Assembly: GCA_956465555.1 (NCBI GenBank)
Contig: OY101131.1
Coordinates: 633,469-697,468, forward strand
Direction of reading: 5' to 3'
Length of the DNA: 64,000 bases
Origin: Nitzschia sp. pyKryTriq1
Lineage: Eukaryota; Bacillariophyta; Bacillariophyceae; Bacillariales; Bacillariaceae
The position numbers were made by a program, and so were the translations under genes. The notes beneath the pieces were generated by a model. That model saw only the letters and a list, made by a program, of their open reading frames with translations. It searched no databases and was not told the origin of the DNA. Every line of letters starts with the position of its first letter. The stretch's first letter is position 1. This document shows, one piece after another, positions 1 through 11,506 of the stretch.

Positions 1-727
1 TTGAAAGGCACTTGTCGTCGCCGAGAGAAAGGCAAGGAAAAGGAGGGAGGTCGTGTTCTTGTTGTTATAAAGCATGATGGTTGTTGTTGTTGTTGTTCTT
101 TTCTGATGAATCGTTGAGAGAATGATGTATGGTATCCAATTCTATGAGAATTCAATTTTATGAGAAAGATTGGAAACGCGGATGAGAGCAGATTGTGATC
201 CATCATATGCATGCGGATCGAGAATCGAAGAAGATGGCGAATGTTCGGTAATTGTTCGTCCTTTTTCTACAGACAGTACGAGTTCTTGCAGTTGCTACGC
301 CAGTTGTTATGTACGCATCTCCGATGATTGGTGATTGTCGTTGACACGCAGCGAAGACTGTGCAGGCGTCCGTGTTCCGATATATGTTCTTGTCAACAAT
401 ACAGTACTAATACTGATACTGTACCGGATGATTGATTATGAGGTAAGGGTAGAAAATGAGACGGCGAAATTGAAGCGAGAAGCTCGCGAACCTCGTCGCG
501 AAGATTCTTCTTCTTCCGAGAGGTCGGTACTGGACGGCGAATCCATAGCGGGACTGACTGAGTCGTGATTGGTGTCAAGGCTCCAGGCGCATTTCACCCC
601 TCCTTTTGCTCATCTCGCTCTTGTTGGTGCCTTGTTTCTATTCTCTCTACTAGCTATAGTAGAGAAGAGAAGGGCGCAACGAAAAGCACCACCATCTCCG
701 TTCGTTGGATAATATAAGGTCATCCTA
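1..727. other. Left-end non-coding stretch
   Basis: No gene can be supported here. Short open frames exist but show no recognisable domain and are low in complexity. A GTT microsatellite lies near 80-100. The right part is the 3' flank of the minus-strand ankyrin/J-domain gene. Confidence 0.5.
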
Positions 728-2500
728 CTACACCCGAGCAAAGACTCGAGGCTGTTGTTTGCCAGTGGGATCCACTTGCACATGAATGGTACTCGCGAGT
801 CGCCGTCGTAAAAGATCCGACCATTTTCGGCACTTGTAGTCCTTGGGATCAATCATCATCATCGTTCTTCGTTCGCCCTCATTGTCATCGTTGTCACCGT
901 CGTTATTGTGCCAATTCTTTTTGTATTCCTTGGGCAACTGGGCCAGCGACAATCCAGTCTCACGATAGGCATCTGTCAAGAGTAGACTGATCAAACGCCG
1001 TTCAAATTGGGCAAGCCTTTCTTCTAAATCAAGTATAAGTGGGGGTGCTGGGTGGCAGCCTTGTTGTAAACTCGCCATCTGTGGAATTGTCTTTGACGAC
1101 GACGATGATGAAGAATGCCACTCTGGGAGCCATAACAAAGTTGGGTAATCGTGAAGCGCGGCATTTCTTGTAGCCAATCGTACTTTGGCATCATAGAGAG
1201 CAGGATTCTCCCACCAATCCACCAAGAGTTGATAAGCTTCTTGTAGTGAGTTCCACGATGATGATGGTTCATTACCATTGTTGTTGTGGTTCTTCACGTG
1301 GACGATCTTCTCATGATCAGTGCAAGTGTTGATGACGTCTCGTTGATTTCGCTGCCGATCAGGATGCCACTGCTTGGCAAGTCGATGGTAGGTAGATCGA
1401 AGCTCATCGAGGGTTGGTGGTGCTGGATGGATTTCTTCACAGCCGCCGATTGCCGATGGTGTAGTATTCACAGCTGGAGATGAATCATTATTTACTATGC
1501 ACTGCCTATTATTAGTCCAGTCCCACCAGAACCCAAGTAGTCGCAAAGCTTGTGTTCGAATAGGAGACGCATGGCGGCGTATCCAAGTAGCCATGATATT
1601 ACCATGTTTTCCACTTCGCTCGGCACAGTCGGCGGCCGTATTTCCTTGATGATCCCGAATATTGTCTTGGACGTTTCGTTGGTAGACTAGATACTGGACC
1701 ACGGCCAAATTTCCCGCGAATGCTGCCTTGTGTAACGGTGTTTGACCGTGGTGATTGGGGTCGTTGTGGGCAACACCACACTCTTCCAACAACCAGTGAC
1801 AACAGCGCCACAATAAATGATGATGTTGATGATGATAAGAGCATGAAGAATCGTCGTCGTAGTCCTCCTTCTCATTATTGGAATTTGCATTGGATGATGA
1901 TGATGATGACGATAATGATGATAGGGGACACTTGGCCAGCCAGTGCGCCACGCCACATCCCCACGCATTGACAAAGTGAGGATCGGCTCCGAGCTCGCAC
2001 ACCAACACTTGGGCCGTTTCCAAATGTCCTTGCCACATGGCGAGTTGCAAGGGCGTCACTTGTCCTTTGGCCTGCACATCCACATTGCGTACAGCATTGC
2101 CATTATCATTATGAGGCGTCGTCAGTACCGGTACTAACAGTCGACAAATCTCTGTGTGTCCGTTGCGGGCCGCCCAGTGCAAGGCGACACGGCCCGTGTT
2201 GGTGCTGGCGATGGTCGTGAGGTCTACCGGTACTACGTTTGTTGTTGCTACGGTCCTGGTGAGCAGAAATCGACAGGTTTCCAAGGCGCCGGAACCTGCG
2301 GCATAGTGAAGAGCCGTGGATCCATGTTTATCTCTGGCTTGGACTAGGTCTTCCGCCGAAAAAAGCCGCTCCAGTTCCCGCCAGTCATCACTCGCCTGGG
2401 CCACGAAGTCCAGAATATCTTTTGCGGCATTGCCATCGTCGCCGTCATCGCCATCGCCAGTGGTAATAACCGCAGTCCTCGCCTCTCCACTATTTCTCAT
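728..2500 (-). CDS. Ankyrin-repeat protein with internal J-domain and C-terminal LOTUS-like region
   Basis: Single-exon gene of 590 residues starting at an ATG. Ankyrin-type repeats are visible near residues 59-90 (HGSTALHYAA), 103-124 (GRVALHWAARNGHTEICRLL), 147-172 and 251-305 (HGQTPLHKAAFAGNLAVVQY). The third and fourth are separated by a Ser/Asn/Asp/His-rich insert. Residues about 362-430 form a DnaJ domain with the HPD tripeptide at 379-381 (YHRLAKQWHPDR) and a later helix (SLQEAYQLL), split by an Asn-rich insert. The last 95 residues (GLSLAQLPKEYKK, then YKCRKWSDLL) resemble an OST-HTH/LOTUS-type fold; this is a weak pattern-based call. No signal peptide or membrane span, so probably cytosolic or nuclear. 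By family, the J-domain would recruit an Hsp70 and the ankyrin repeats would bind a client. Specific function unknown. Confidence 0.85.
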   Translation of the reverse strand: MRNSGEARTAVITTGDGDDGDDGNAAKDILDFVAQASDDWRELERLFSAEDLVQARDKHGSTALHYAAGSGALETCRFLLTRTVATTNVVPVDLTTIASTNTGRVALHWAARNGHTEICRLLVPVLTTPHNDNGNAVRNVDVQAKGQVTPLQLAMWQGHLETAQVLVCELGADPHFVNAWGCGVAHWLAKCPLSSLSSSSSSSNANSNNEKEDYDDDSSCSYHHQHHHLLWRCCHWLLEECGVAHNDPNHHGQTPLHKAAFAGNLAVVQYLVYQRNVQDNIRDHQGNTAADCAERSGKHGNIMATWIRRHASPIRTQALRLLGFWWDWTNNRQCIVNNDSSPAVNTTPSAIGGCEEIHPAPPTLDELRSTYHRLAKQWHPDRQRNQRDVINTCTDHEKIVHVKNHNNNGNEPSSSWNSLQEAYQLLVDWWENPALYDAKVRLATRNAALHDYPTLLWLPEWHSSSSSSSKTIPQMASLQQGCHPAPPLILDLEERLAQFERRLISLLLTDAYRETGLSLAQLPKEYKKNWHNNDGDNDDNEGERRTMMMIDPKDYKCRKWSDLLRRRLASTIHVQVDPTGKQQPRVFARV

Positions 2501-3233
2501 TGAACACTCTAGTAGAGAGTAGCTATGCCCTCGCTCTCGGCGAGACGACTAAAGGGATGTCATATGAATCCTTCCATATGCGAGTAAGATGACAACATAC
2601 ACTACTCTACCGTAGTCTAATTCCAGACGGGTGCACAAAAAGCATATACCGCAGTACAAGTAATACTCGTACGATATATTAGCAGGCTGCGATCTGAAGA
2701 ATAATCGCATCGAGGCAGTCGCTACTGTCCGCACGCGCCTCACCTGGTACGCGTACCACCGTTACAAATATCCCTGGCGCAAGAGCGCGGGGTTACAAAA
2801 ATACATTTTTCACCTTTTTCCGCTTCTTGCTTCTCCGGGCAGTTGCGATAAGCGTTTCACCAAAAAACGAAAATCGCGGTTTTGGTTTCACCGCGCAAAT
2901 GCGAACAAAGTTCAAACTTCGCGTACATATTAGCTAGCACAACGTAAGAATACAAAAAGCGGGTCAGAACCTGCTTGTTATTTTTGTTGTCGTGGTATTA
3001 GATGGTCCTGGTCTACTCGCCTTCTATTGCATCATCACTCGCAGAGCGCAGCAAAGGCTACTAGTCTTTTGTTTGTTTCTTTATGCTGTTCCGAGGATAA
3101 TATTGCGCTGATTTTGGACTACTTGTAGAGTAAATTCACGACCATGCCCCAAAAATCATCATACTGAGAAGCAAGAAGAACGACAGCAATAGGGCAAGCA
3201 CTACTAGAAGAGCAAGCACCGACGACGACCACC
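2501..3233. other. Divergent intergenic region
   Basis: Lies between two divergently transcribed genes and so should contain both promoters. No coding potential recognised. AT-rich with scattered GTAC-type palindromes; no repeat or RNA gene seen. The sequence CACCATGG around 3234 is a good start context for the right-hand gene. Confidence 0.5.
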
Positions 3234-4904
3234 ATGGGCATGTTACTGAAAGTTGCATTTCCTCGAAGACGGGCACTGGTCCTCGCCGCCGCGGTAGTAG
3301 TCGCAACACTCGGCATCACCTTCTCGTCCATCGAACTATTTGGGACCGTAAGGCCGCTGCTGACGATCGGCAAAGAGGAGTCCTCCTCTGCTGTGGTCGA
3401 TCATCACATCCCCACCCGAGAAAACACTACAAATAGTAGTAGTACCCCCGGTCAAACAACAACCACAACACACCATGATTCATCTGCACCACCACCAACT
3501 CAAAGCTCCAGGAACATCGACACATCGACAGCAGCAGCAGCAGCAGCAGCAACGAGTGCTGCCCCCGTACCGCCCGTGGCTCTGCCACTGATTTGGAGCA
3601 AGGAAGCCAAACGACAAATCGAAGCATACTACTTGAATGGGCTCAACACCACCACCACCACCACACGAAAACAACAACATACAGTCATGGTCGGTGATTT
3701 ACGAGGGATCCTTGACGAGAATGGAAGATTATCCGTTGAGGTGGATGAGTCATATGCATTATATAACCACGGGCAAAGTAAACTATGCCAACTGCTTCGA
3801 GATATGACACTCAAATCTTCCTTGGACGACCATCATACCCCCCCTGCTGCTGCATTGACAACAAATACTCGCACGACTGCTACTTTACGACTACCGCCGC
3901 CACTGTTGAACTTGACCATCAATTGTGAACAATTACGGATGGATTACGGTCAAGGCAACTGGATCACAGCATTGTACTGTGTACGACTGGCAGTAGCCCT
4001 TGCCAACGTTGACTATCAGTTTCAGTGTACCAGTGGCCGCGATTCTCAAATGACGTTTTTGCTTCCGTGGTTTGATGGATACTATCCAGCAGCGCCGTCA
4101 GATGGTGATGACCCGTGGCCTTACGACGCCGAGCTCCCCACGCAGCAAGAAGTATGTACCGACGACACTCGATTGATCCGAGTCGACAAAATGTCCCATG
4201 AGATCCAAAAGGATATCCGAAGAATGGCCGTGGCAGTTGTTGGGTCGCAACATACTAATCATCAGGACAAGACGACCATGCTTATTGGTGATGGCGATGA
4301 TAATCTCAACAACAACAGCAACAAGAAACAACCTTTGATCGCCAACGTTACACTGGATGACGTAGCGATTCATTTTCGTTGTGGGGATATCATGGGCGGG
4401 GCGAAACGAGGTGATTATGGAATGATCAAATTCACGGAATATCCAAAGTGGATTTGGAATGACACAAGGTCGATCGGAATTCTGACCCAGCCATTTGATA
4501 AATCTCTGAATCGTGGGAAGGACAGAGGAAAGACCGAGGCGTGTCGGGAGGCAGTGTACTTGTTAGTGGACTATTTGAAGAAATTCTACCCTACGGCTTC
4601 GATCAATATCCACAACAGTCGTGAAGAGACACTTCCATTGACATTTGCAAGGATAGCCATGGCAAAACAAAGTTTCACTACCCTGAGTTCCTTTGGGATT
4701 TTTCCAGTTGTGGGGACATTTGGTGAAGGGTATTTCCAAAAGGGAAATCGAGGTGTCAATCCGTTTGCCACATATATACCCAACTATCTTCCAAATTTGC
4801 ACGAGATGAATGCGCCTGTGAAGTCATCCGCTGAAATACGGAGAATTGGACTCAACGCCACTCTCGACTGGTTCGTAACGGAGGATGCGGACTTTGTTTT
4901 TTAG
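3234..4904 (+). CDS. Fucosyltransferase-like type II membrane protein
   Basis: Single exon, 556 residues, start ATG in a CCACCATGG context. Residues about 12-36 are a hydrophobic signal anchor after a basic stretch (FPRRR), followed by a Ser/Thr/Ala/His-rich stem to about residue 110. This is the usual layout of Golgi glycosyltransferases. Residues 379-385 (IHFRCGD) match the H-x-R-x-G-D motif shared by GT11/GT23/O-fucosyltransferase-like enzymes. A later segment (AKQSFTTLSSFGIFPV, from about 477) fits the acceptor-side motif of that fold. Several N-x-S/T sequons agree with a lumenal domain. By analogy it would move fucose or a related sugar from a nucleotide sugar to a glycan; donor and acceptor are not known. 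A gene at 39085-40275 shares the H-x-R-x-G-D motif but is not a close paralogue. Confidence 0.7.
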   Translation: MGMLLKVAFPRRRALVLAAAVVVATLGITFSSIELFGTVRPLLTIGKEESSSAVVDHHIPTRENTTNSSSTPGQTTTTTHHDSSAPPPTQSSRNIDTSTAAAAAAATSAAPVPPVALPLIWSKEAKRQIEAYYLNGLNTTTTTTRKQQHTVMVGDLRGILDENGRLSVEVDESYALYNHGQSKLCQLLRDMTLKSSLDDHHTPPAAALTTNTRTTATLRLPPPLLNLTINCEQLRMDYGQGNWITALYCVRLAVALANVDYQFQCTSGRDSQMTFLLPWFDGYYPAAPSDGDDPWPYDAELPTQQEVCTDDTRLIRVDKMSHEIQKDIRRMAVAVVGSQHTNHQDKTTMLIGDGDDNLNNNSNKKQPLIANVTLDDVAIHFRCGDIMGGAKRGDYGMIKFTEYPKWIWNDTRSIGILTQPFDKSLNRGKDRGKTEACREAVYLLVDYLKKFYPTASINIHNSREETLPLTFARIAMAKQSFTTLSSFGIFPVVGTFGEGYFQKGNRGVNPFATYIPNYLPNLHEMNAPVKSSAEIRRIGLNATLDWFVTEDADFVF

Positions 4905-5103
4905 AAGGAAGTCACAGGAACCACGTCACTCCATTTCATACAAGTTGCGGGTTTCATCCTCCTCCTCCCACAAAAGGATCTACTGAAGCCGTTGATGCAG
5001 AGCAGTCTCCTCTTTTTCGAGCAATGGTGCTGCTCGTCAGTATCATCATCGTGCACAGCAGACCCCAGCGCTCTCCTTTCATCACCACCCCTTCTCCTCC
5101 TCC

Positions 5104-6635
5104 TCATCCTCGTGGATCGGAGGGATACCCCAAACGTTGCAAAACTGGAGAATCTTTCAACACGTTACTGGCATAGACCATATCATCCAGTGTCATACCG
5201 CGAGAGCGATTGGTGTACACATGCGAAATCATCGCGGCGCGCAAATCCGTCTTGTTGCTGCCATGGACATTCTCCCCTCCCTTTTTACTTGTGTCCCCGA
5301 CCAGGACCATTGGATCCGAGAGTAGCTGCCCGCCTACGCAATCACAAATCTCTTTCAATACTTGCTGCGGGAAAAATACCAAATCTTCCAATCGTACCAT
5401 TAGTCTAGGGAACGACGACATCGACCGAGTAGAAGCAGCGGCACCAGTGTCATCAACATCATCCCTAGCCTCAAAATATTCTTGATTCCATTCCTTCCAA
5501 AAGTGCGCCATGGAATCATGATGGGCATTTTCATTTTTATACCTGACCCATACTGGAACGACAGAGGAGTTGTTTAAATTGAACTTTCCCTTGTCCATGA
5601 CATTATCAACAAGCCATGGATCGTTGTGAAAGTAGTTGCGGACAAACGATTTGGTCTTGTGGAACCATTCACGCTCGACATGATTCGGAATGAAATTGGG
5701 ACAATGGTCAGGAACTACTCCGTAGTAGTAGTATTCGCACATCAGTTAGTGTAGACATTTCAATGATAAGTATCATAACAAAAAGGATATAGAAAGACGT
5801 GAGGATATCAGACGTCCTGTAGAGTAGTATTCGCGTGCTATGTGGCCGACGCGCAAACAATTCATTAAAGCGTAATACTGTATCATACGTACGTACCATG
5901 AAACCAATGTGCCGAATATCGAACGCGGCACATGGACTGGAGCCACGACCATGGATCTCGTACCATGACAATTGGAAAGATGTCCGAGTTGTCCTCGACG
6001 ACGTTGGCATGGATATGATTGACGTGTCGGAATCGAGGACTTTGATGCTTTCCCCAGTTGACCTGCCATCCCACTCCAGTATTCTTATGAGGTCGATGTG
6101 CATTTTGCAAAGCACAATTTCGATGCAGCAACTCATGGAGCAAGTTGGTTCCGGTCGAAAACATCCCCGCCGGAGCCACATGGCGTCGTTCCAAGGGGAC
6201 ATTGGAGCGATAGGTCTCACACGTTTCGAGACCAATCATACGAGGTCGGTCCCCGAATCGCTGAACTACTTGTTCCCAGCTAGGAAGACGATCCCACTCG
6301 TCTTGGGTGAGGTCATCCGTGGACACGTTGGCGAGTTTGAGAATTTCCAAAATGGGACCTTTGTTGGCGGCTCCTCCATTTTTTCGCTGCTGGCGCTGGG
6401 AGGCCAGCAGGGTTTTGGGCGTTTGCATGAATTCTCCTTCTTCGTCTTCCATCATGTTCACCATGAAAAGATTCACTGTCAGTATCATGACAGCCACCAA
6501 GACGAGACTTGCCATCAGTAGAGACTCCAGATTGATGCAGTACGGGTACGAGTACGAGTACGAGTGCGTGTGCCTCGACCGTCGTCCAGATTTGCCATTA
6601 TTTTTACTTGGCGTCGTCGTCGTCGTTGCAGGCAT
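5104..6635 (-). CDS. Membrane-anchored sulfotransferase-like protein (2 exons)
   Basis: Exons 6635-5897 and 5717-5104 join to 450 residues. The intron runs 5896-5718 (donor GTACGT, acceptor GGAG, phase 1) and the total is in frame. I start at 6635 because the frame upstream opens with TTG. A signal anchor lies at about residues 37-59 (LLMASLVLVAVMILTVNLFM), giving a Golgi type II topology. The fold signatures are a P-loop-like segment at 157-172 (GMFSTGTNLLHELLHR) for the 5'-phosphosulfate of PAPS and VMVRDPWSW at 223-231 for the 3'-phosphate. The second exon supplies the C-terminal half (DHCPNF, LMVRLEDLVFFPQQVL). It probably sulfates a glycan in the secretory pathway; acceptor unknown. Its 3' end faces the convergent fucosyltransferase-like gene about 200 bp away. 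Confidence 0.75.
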
Positions 6636-7470
6636 GATGTCCCATTCAGCAAACAACGCTGCCGGTTTGTAGAAATATACGCACTGTGCGAATACTCGTA
6701 GCTCACAATACCGGTAGATGGATCATACGAGAGTTTATTCGAATTGGTACCTGGTATACTTGTAATAGCATCTATAGCTGTACGCGGCAGCAGCTGTGTC
6801 ATTGCTCATTATCTCATCATCCTTTTGGACGTTTTGCGCTTTCGATCAGTCTCTGCTCTGCAGAGCTCGGACGTTCTCGGACACCTCGGACAGTTGGGGA
6901 GGATGAGTGAGTCGAGTCAGTGCAGTTATAATAGAGTGTAACGTGGAACAACCTTCTGGATGGAAGCATCCAGCGCGCGTGGGGCCACGCTACCAGTACA
7001 CACATACGCACGACAGACCAACATCTATACTTCCGTAGTTGGATTGGGAGGTTTCGGATCGGAACAAAAAACGTCGTCATGAATGATGAATGACATCATT
7101 GGTATATTTATTATTTTTTTCATTTCTTCCTTCCAGCAAAAAGCAAAAAGCACCTTTTGCGAAAAACTCGCATCGCTCATCCGTCCGTCAGGAACGAGGA
7201 GTTGTCGTCTGGAAGTAATTCCTTGATCGTTCGAACAGTCGAACAGTATCATACCGGTAGAAGGATCATGATTGGTAAAAGTCAAATAAATTGAAATTCT
7301 TGCTTTATTACTGGCGTCAAGCAACACTCGCTATTGTTCGTCTTCCGCCATAAATTAATATTGTTAAAATCTTGAAACTGTCGGGCGGCCCTGCCAAAAT
7401 TCCCCGACATATAGATATAGATAAATAGATGCATCTCCTCAAATCGCAAGAAAAAATGCGGCTTACTGAA
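6636..7470. other. Intergenic region upstream of the sulfotransferase
   Basis: About 830 bp containing the sulfotransferase 5' flank (with a GTACGA microsatellite just inside the gene near 6540) and the 3' flank of the symporter gene. No credible coding sequence, RNA gene or repeat recognised. Confidence 0.5.
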
Positions 7471-9997
7471 TTACTCAGCAGGGGTCGCCGTCTGTTCCTC
7501 TTCTTCCTTATTGCTGTCACCACTTCCAGTACCGGCTTCTTCTTTAGCGTCGGAGGATTCGTCATCGTCATCAGCGTTGGGGTCTGGCTTTTCCATTGTT
7601 TTGAGTTCTTCCTCGGACTTGTGCCCAATACCTTCCTTGATGTAACCTTGCAATCCCGTAATATGAAAGAGGGGACCCCGATGATGCTCGATGGTTTGGA
7701 CACTGACAAAAACGATGAAACTGACCGCCAAGGCGGTCAAAGAGTCGACGCCCGTAAAATCTTTGTAGGTTTCTTGGACGCAAGGCTCGGCAGCGGGGCT
7801 CCATACTTCCGTCTCGTTTCCATCAACAAAGGTGGGCAATCCCGTACTGGCAGCAGGACCATAGTCCAAAAATTCTTCTTGTTCATAGGGCATCAACAAA
7901 TATCCGTCCTTGGGAAGGGTGAATTCCATAATGATGCGAGTCGACGCTCCGCAAATAATGGACAAAAATGCTGCATTGGGGCGTGGGGTCTTGGTGTAAA
8001 AGCATCCAAAGAGGGGTACAACCACCGTCGCCAACACCACATCAAAGGCAACAATCAACAAGTATCCTGTGGCGCCAGCTGGATTGTCCGATTGGTAGTA
8101 GGCAGCAATCAATGTGGACGACAAAGTCAGAGGAACAGACGCAAGACGTGTCACCATCAATAGATTTTTGGGAGTGACAAAGTTGGGGTAAATAGCGTCC
8201 ATCTGACGCATGACATTGTGGGCAAAGACGGTTCCCATGGCGAGGATGGCACCATCGGCTGTACTCATACTGGCCGCCACCACTCCAAAGAGACACCATC
8301 CACCCAGAAAAGGGGGAACATTGTGCGTCAAAAGCTTGATAAAGGCCATGGGATCCGGAGCCCAGGCACCGCAGGTGGGCAAACCCAATAATGCGTTACA
8401 TGTATCGACGACAAACTCGGCGTGGGTCGAGTCAGGTCCGTAGTAAACACTGAAAAGAAGTATCCAAAAAGAATTAAAGATATGAGAAACAAGAAAAATC
8501 AAATCAACTCGTGCAAGCGATCGGTGGGTCGAGGAGCAAATTAATCATCACATACCGAGTAATAGCACCCAAAGAGGCAAACGGAATTCCGACGATGAAA
8601 GTGACACATCCACCAATAATGCAACCCCAAGTAGCGATGGAAGGAGTCTTGGCGGCCATACAGCGGGCTTGAAAATCTAAGGCAGCCAAGTTACCAAACC
8701 CCAAAATTAAAATAGTGGCCCAGTTCCAGAAGATTGCGTTGGGGCTGTACGGGCAAGTAGTAGAAACAACAAACGGGTCAGAGTCGTCAGTCAAACGAAG
8801 CCAGATTACAGAGCAACGAGCGAACAGCAACTTACAATGGAGAGAGTGACAGGTAGTTAAACATTTGGTCTGCAAAAACAGGTTGGTCCCCGATAGGGTA
8901 GGCTCCGTTGTCAGCTCTGCAGTTGTCAGCACTGGGGCACCACAAGTCTTCGTTGTAGCAACATTGGGTGGGATCGTTGGTACAAGGGAGACCTTGATAC
9001 ATATCGCACACACCGCCATCACCTTGGCCGTCCGGGTAGATGTATCCCGGGAAGCCGATCGAGGGTGGAGGAGCTGGGATATCTTCGTTGGCAATCATCC
9101 AATACGCGCAGGCCGCACAACCGGTCCATCCGACCAATCCTTGTGCGACGTCCGTGTAGGCGACTGAAAAGAGACCCCCACTGATGGTGTAGCCCCAGAC
9201 AATAGTGGCAGCCGTCCAAATACCAACAGTGGTATCCACGCCCCACGCGTAGGCCAGGATGACTCCCATTCCCACAAGGTTACCTGCCAGGAGCATCATG
9301 AAAGAAATAATGGTCGCTATGCTGACCATGATTTCCGTGATTTTTCCGTAGCGCTTGGCCAGAACATCCGGCAAGGTCAGGACGTTTTCTTCACGGTTGA
9401 TATGGCGGGCCAAGAAACATCCATTCAGAATCAAGGAGAGACCCAATCCAATGGGCAAGACGGCGCCATCAAAAAATTGAAACTTGTAGGAAAGGTCGGC
9501 GTTTCCCAAAATAGCATTCGAGTCAATGGATTGAGCTCCCAAAGTAAAGACAATAATCCAAAGTGGAAGGGACTTTCCCGCAATGAAAAAGTTTTCAGCT
9601 TCACCTTGGACCATAAAGAGAGTGGCGAGACCAATCAAGAAACTGATCACAATGCAGACCGTAAGAGCGATTCCGTAGCCTGACGTGTCGAAAAAGAAGT
9701 ACGAGGAGAGCATTTGTTGTTTAGTGTCCTGCTTGGTCTGATCGCAACAAGAGATGAGACGAGATAACAAGTACTAGTATGGAGCTTACCCTTGGCTGGA
9801 TCAGGGACTGGTTCAGGGCATGGAATGCCGCAAACGTCGAATTGGCAGCAGGTCGGATCGGCAGTTTCAAAGAAATCGTTGATTTCCTGGTTTGCAATGC
9901 ACTGTTCTTGAGCCAAGGCGCTGGTCACCAACATGGACAGGCCAATGAAGGCAGATGCAGCAGCAGCAGCAGCAGAAGATGATGATGATACAAACAT
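7471..9997 (-). CDS. Sodium:solute symporter (SSS family), intact copy, 4 exons
   Basis: Exons 9997-9790, 9679-8836, 8744-8556 and 8449-7471 join to 739 residues (2220 nt, in frame). Introns of 110, 91 and 106 nt have GTAAGC, GTAAGT and GTATGT donors; the first contains an ACTAAAC branch-like site. Exon 1 encodes a signal peptide ending near SALAQ and a short Cys-rich segment (CCQFDVCGIPCPEPVPDP). The body has repeated hydrophobic spans typical of the SSS/LeuT-like fold (GEAENFFIAGKSLPLW, SGGLFSVAYTDVAQGL, ASMSTADGAILA). A Cys-rich extracellular loop follows the fifth or so span (GVCDMYQGLPC, CCYNEDLWC). The C-terminal tail is acidic, Glu/Asp-rich and cytosolic by prediction. It should couple Na+ (or H+) entry to uptake of a small solute at the plasma membrane or another membrane; the substrate cannot be told. 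A near-identical copy lies 1.5 kb upstream. Confidence 0.85.
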
Positions 9998-10217
9998 GGT
10001 GCTGGAAAGTACAGAGCAGGGCAACAAATTTGCAAATATAATTTGTCAAACGACAAAAAAGGCCCGCACGAGAATTATTGTGTGACGATTCGAAATAATA
10101 TTATGAACGACAATAATATTGTTTGCGTGGTGTTGCAGCTTGTGTCGCGGTACCCGCGTGGATCTATTTTATTTTTTTCGAAATTGTTCTACTGTACCCA
10201 CGCACCTCTTACAGCTA

Positions 10218-10240
10218 CTGCCTCCGCCGCGGCGGTCACA
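10218..10240 (-). promoter_or_regulatory. Promoter block conserved between symporter copies (intact copy)
   Basis: The plus strand reads CTGCCTCCGCCGCGGCGGTC then ACA. The equivalent block at 14188-14210 differs at one base. Both lie about 190-240 bp upstream of the start codon, in diverged flanking sequence, and both are followed by a GGAACGGA motif and a TGACACC motif in the same order. Conservation above background suggests a cis-regulatory site. Confidence 0.45.
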
Positions 10241-10578
10241 ACTCCATGTTCCGGAACGGAAGTTAGTACACCGGTACGTATTACACGTACCAAAGCAAGA
10301 ACACCAGAAATTCGAAATATCCAGTGAAAGATGACACCCTTATTTAAGGTTTGAAAACTAAGGGCATTGATGTTTCGATGTTTCGACAGTAGAACGACAC
10401 CACCAGCGAAGACTTTATTTAGGAAAGGATAGTGAACCTTGAAGAAGGATATTGACAAAACTCCGTCCAGCAAAGCGGAAGTTTGATCTGCGAATTGTAT
10501 GCAATCAATCCAGACGCCAAAAAAGAGCCAGGGTGAAAAGCGAACCGCATCGCAAGTACCAGTATACAGCAGACCGGT

Positions 10579-10686
10579 ACATGTAACAGGTACATACTGT
10601 ACAGTACAGTATCATACGGTACCGACTACGGTACAAGTAAAAGGTACAAACTGTACAGTACAGTGTCATACGGTACCGACTACGGT
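10579..10686 (+). repeat. 54-bp tandem duplication rich in GTAC
   Basis: Two copies of a 54-bp unit containing CTGTACAGTACAGT, CATACGGTACCGACTACGG and AGGTACA. They begin near 10579 and 10633 and differ at a few positions. The unit is dense in GTAC/TACCGGTA-type palindromes that recur through the window. Confidence 0.7.
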
Positions 10687-11506
10687 ATCGTTCGTATGCA
10701 CGAAAATTATGCTGTGCGTGCTTTTTTTAAAGGTGGAGTACTCTCCCCATTTTCTCCGGTCTAAATCCCCCATTCGCTCCCCTTTTCTCACGATCGTCGC
10801 GCCAAACCAAAGGACAACAACAACATGGCGACAATGGTGTTCAACCACCTTGTACACACTCTGGAGCCTTACAGCCCCTACCAAATAATCCACAAACACA
10901 GATTTAATTTATTTACACTATGATAAAGAATAATGTTAAAAGTCAGGGCTCTTTACTCTTTATACTCTCTGGCAATTAATCTGGAGTGATTTCTGTTTCA
11001 TAGGAGAGGTGACAACAAGAACCCAGCAACATTGGTGTAGCACACTCCACAAGTTGGCGGATAATGTCTCGACCTCAGAGTATTTATGCCCCTTAGAATA
11101 TAATAAAGAGACTACTCGAGGACGAGACATCATCCGACACAATGTGGAATCCAGCGTTTAGAAATGACATGAACATGTTCATCGTCGTGATAATACAACG
11201 ACAACAAGATGTGACAACGATACACCGCGAAGTAGTCAAAAACGACGCTAATCGTACTGTAGAGTCTAAAAATAGCCCGAGCCGGCAGACCGTTTCGGCC
11301 AGTAATAGAGAGTACACGTAGATTCTACGTAATCGATTCGCCGATTCGCCACTTCTTTGTACCAGAGAGCGTAGAAAAACAACGTATCCAGTGTTTCCTA
11401 ATTACAGTAATAACATCTTTTTCTCTCTCTTTTTAGTCATATCCGTCCAATACTATCAACGTCGTCCAACAGTACGGTACAAGTACGCGGCTCATACTGA
11501 ATACTA

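Larger units (their letters stand above)
9998..11506. other. Spacer between tandem symporter copies
   Basis: About 1.5 kb without a supported gene. Nearest the intact copy it holds promoter blocks shared with the other copy (10218-10240 and TGACACC near 10332). It also has a 54-bp tandem duplication around 10579-10686, the palindrome CGTAGATTCTACG at 11317, and the 3' flank of the broken copy. Confidence 0.6.

Noticed and set aside
335-568. Small plus-strand gene at the left end
   Set aside because: Short frame with an alternative start, no domain, Arg/Ser/Glu-rich composition.
6690-7330. Diverged repeat around DPSTG-coding segments on the minus strand
   Set aside because: Only a few residues are shared; alignment does not extend.
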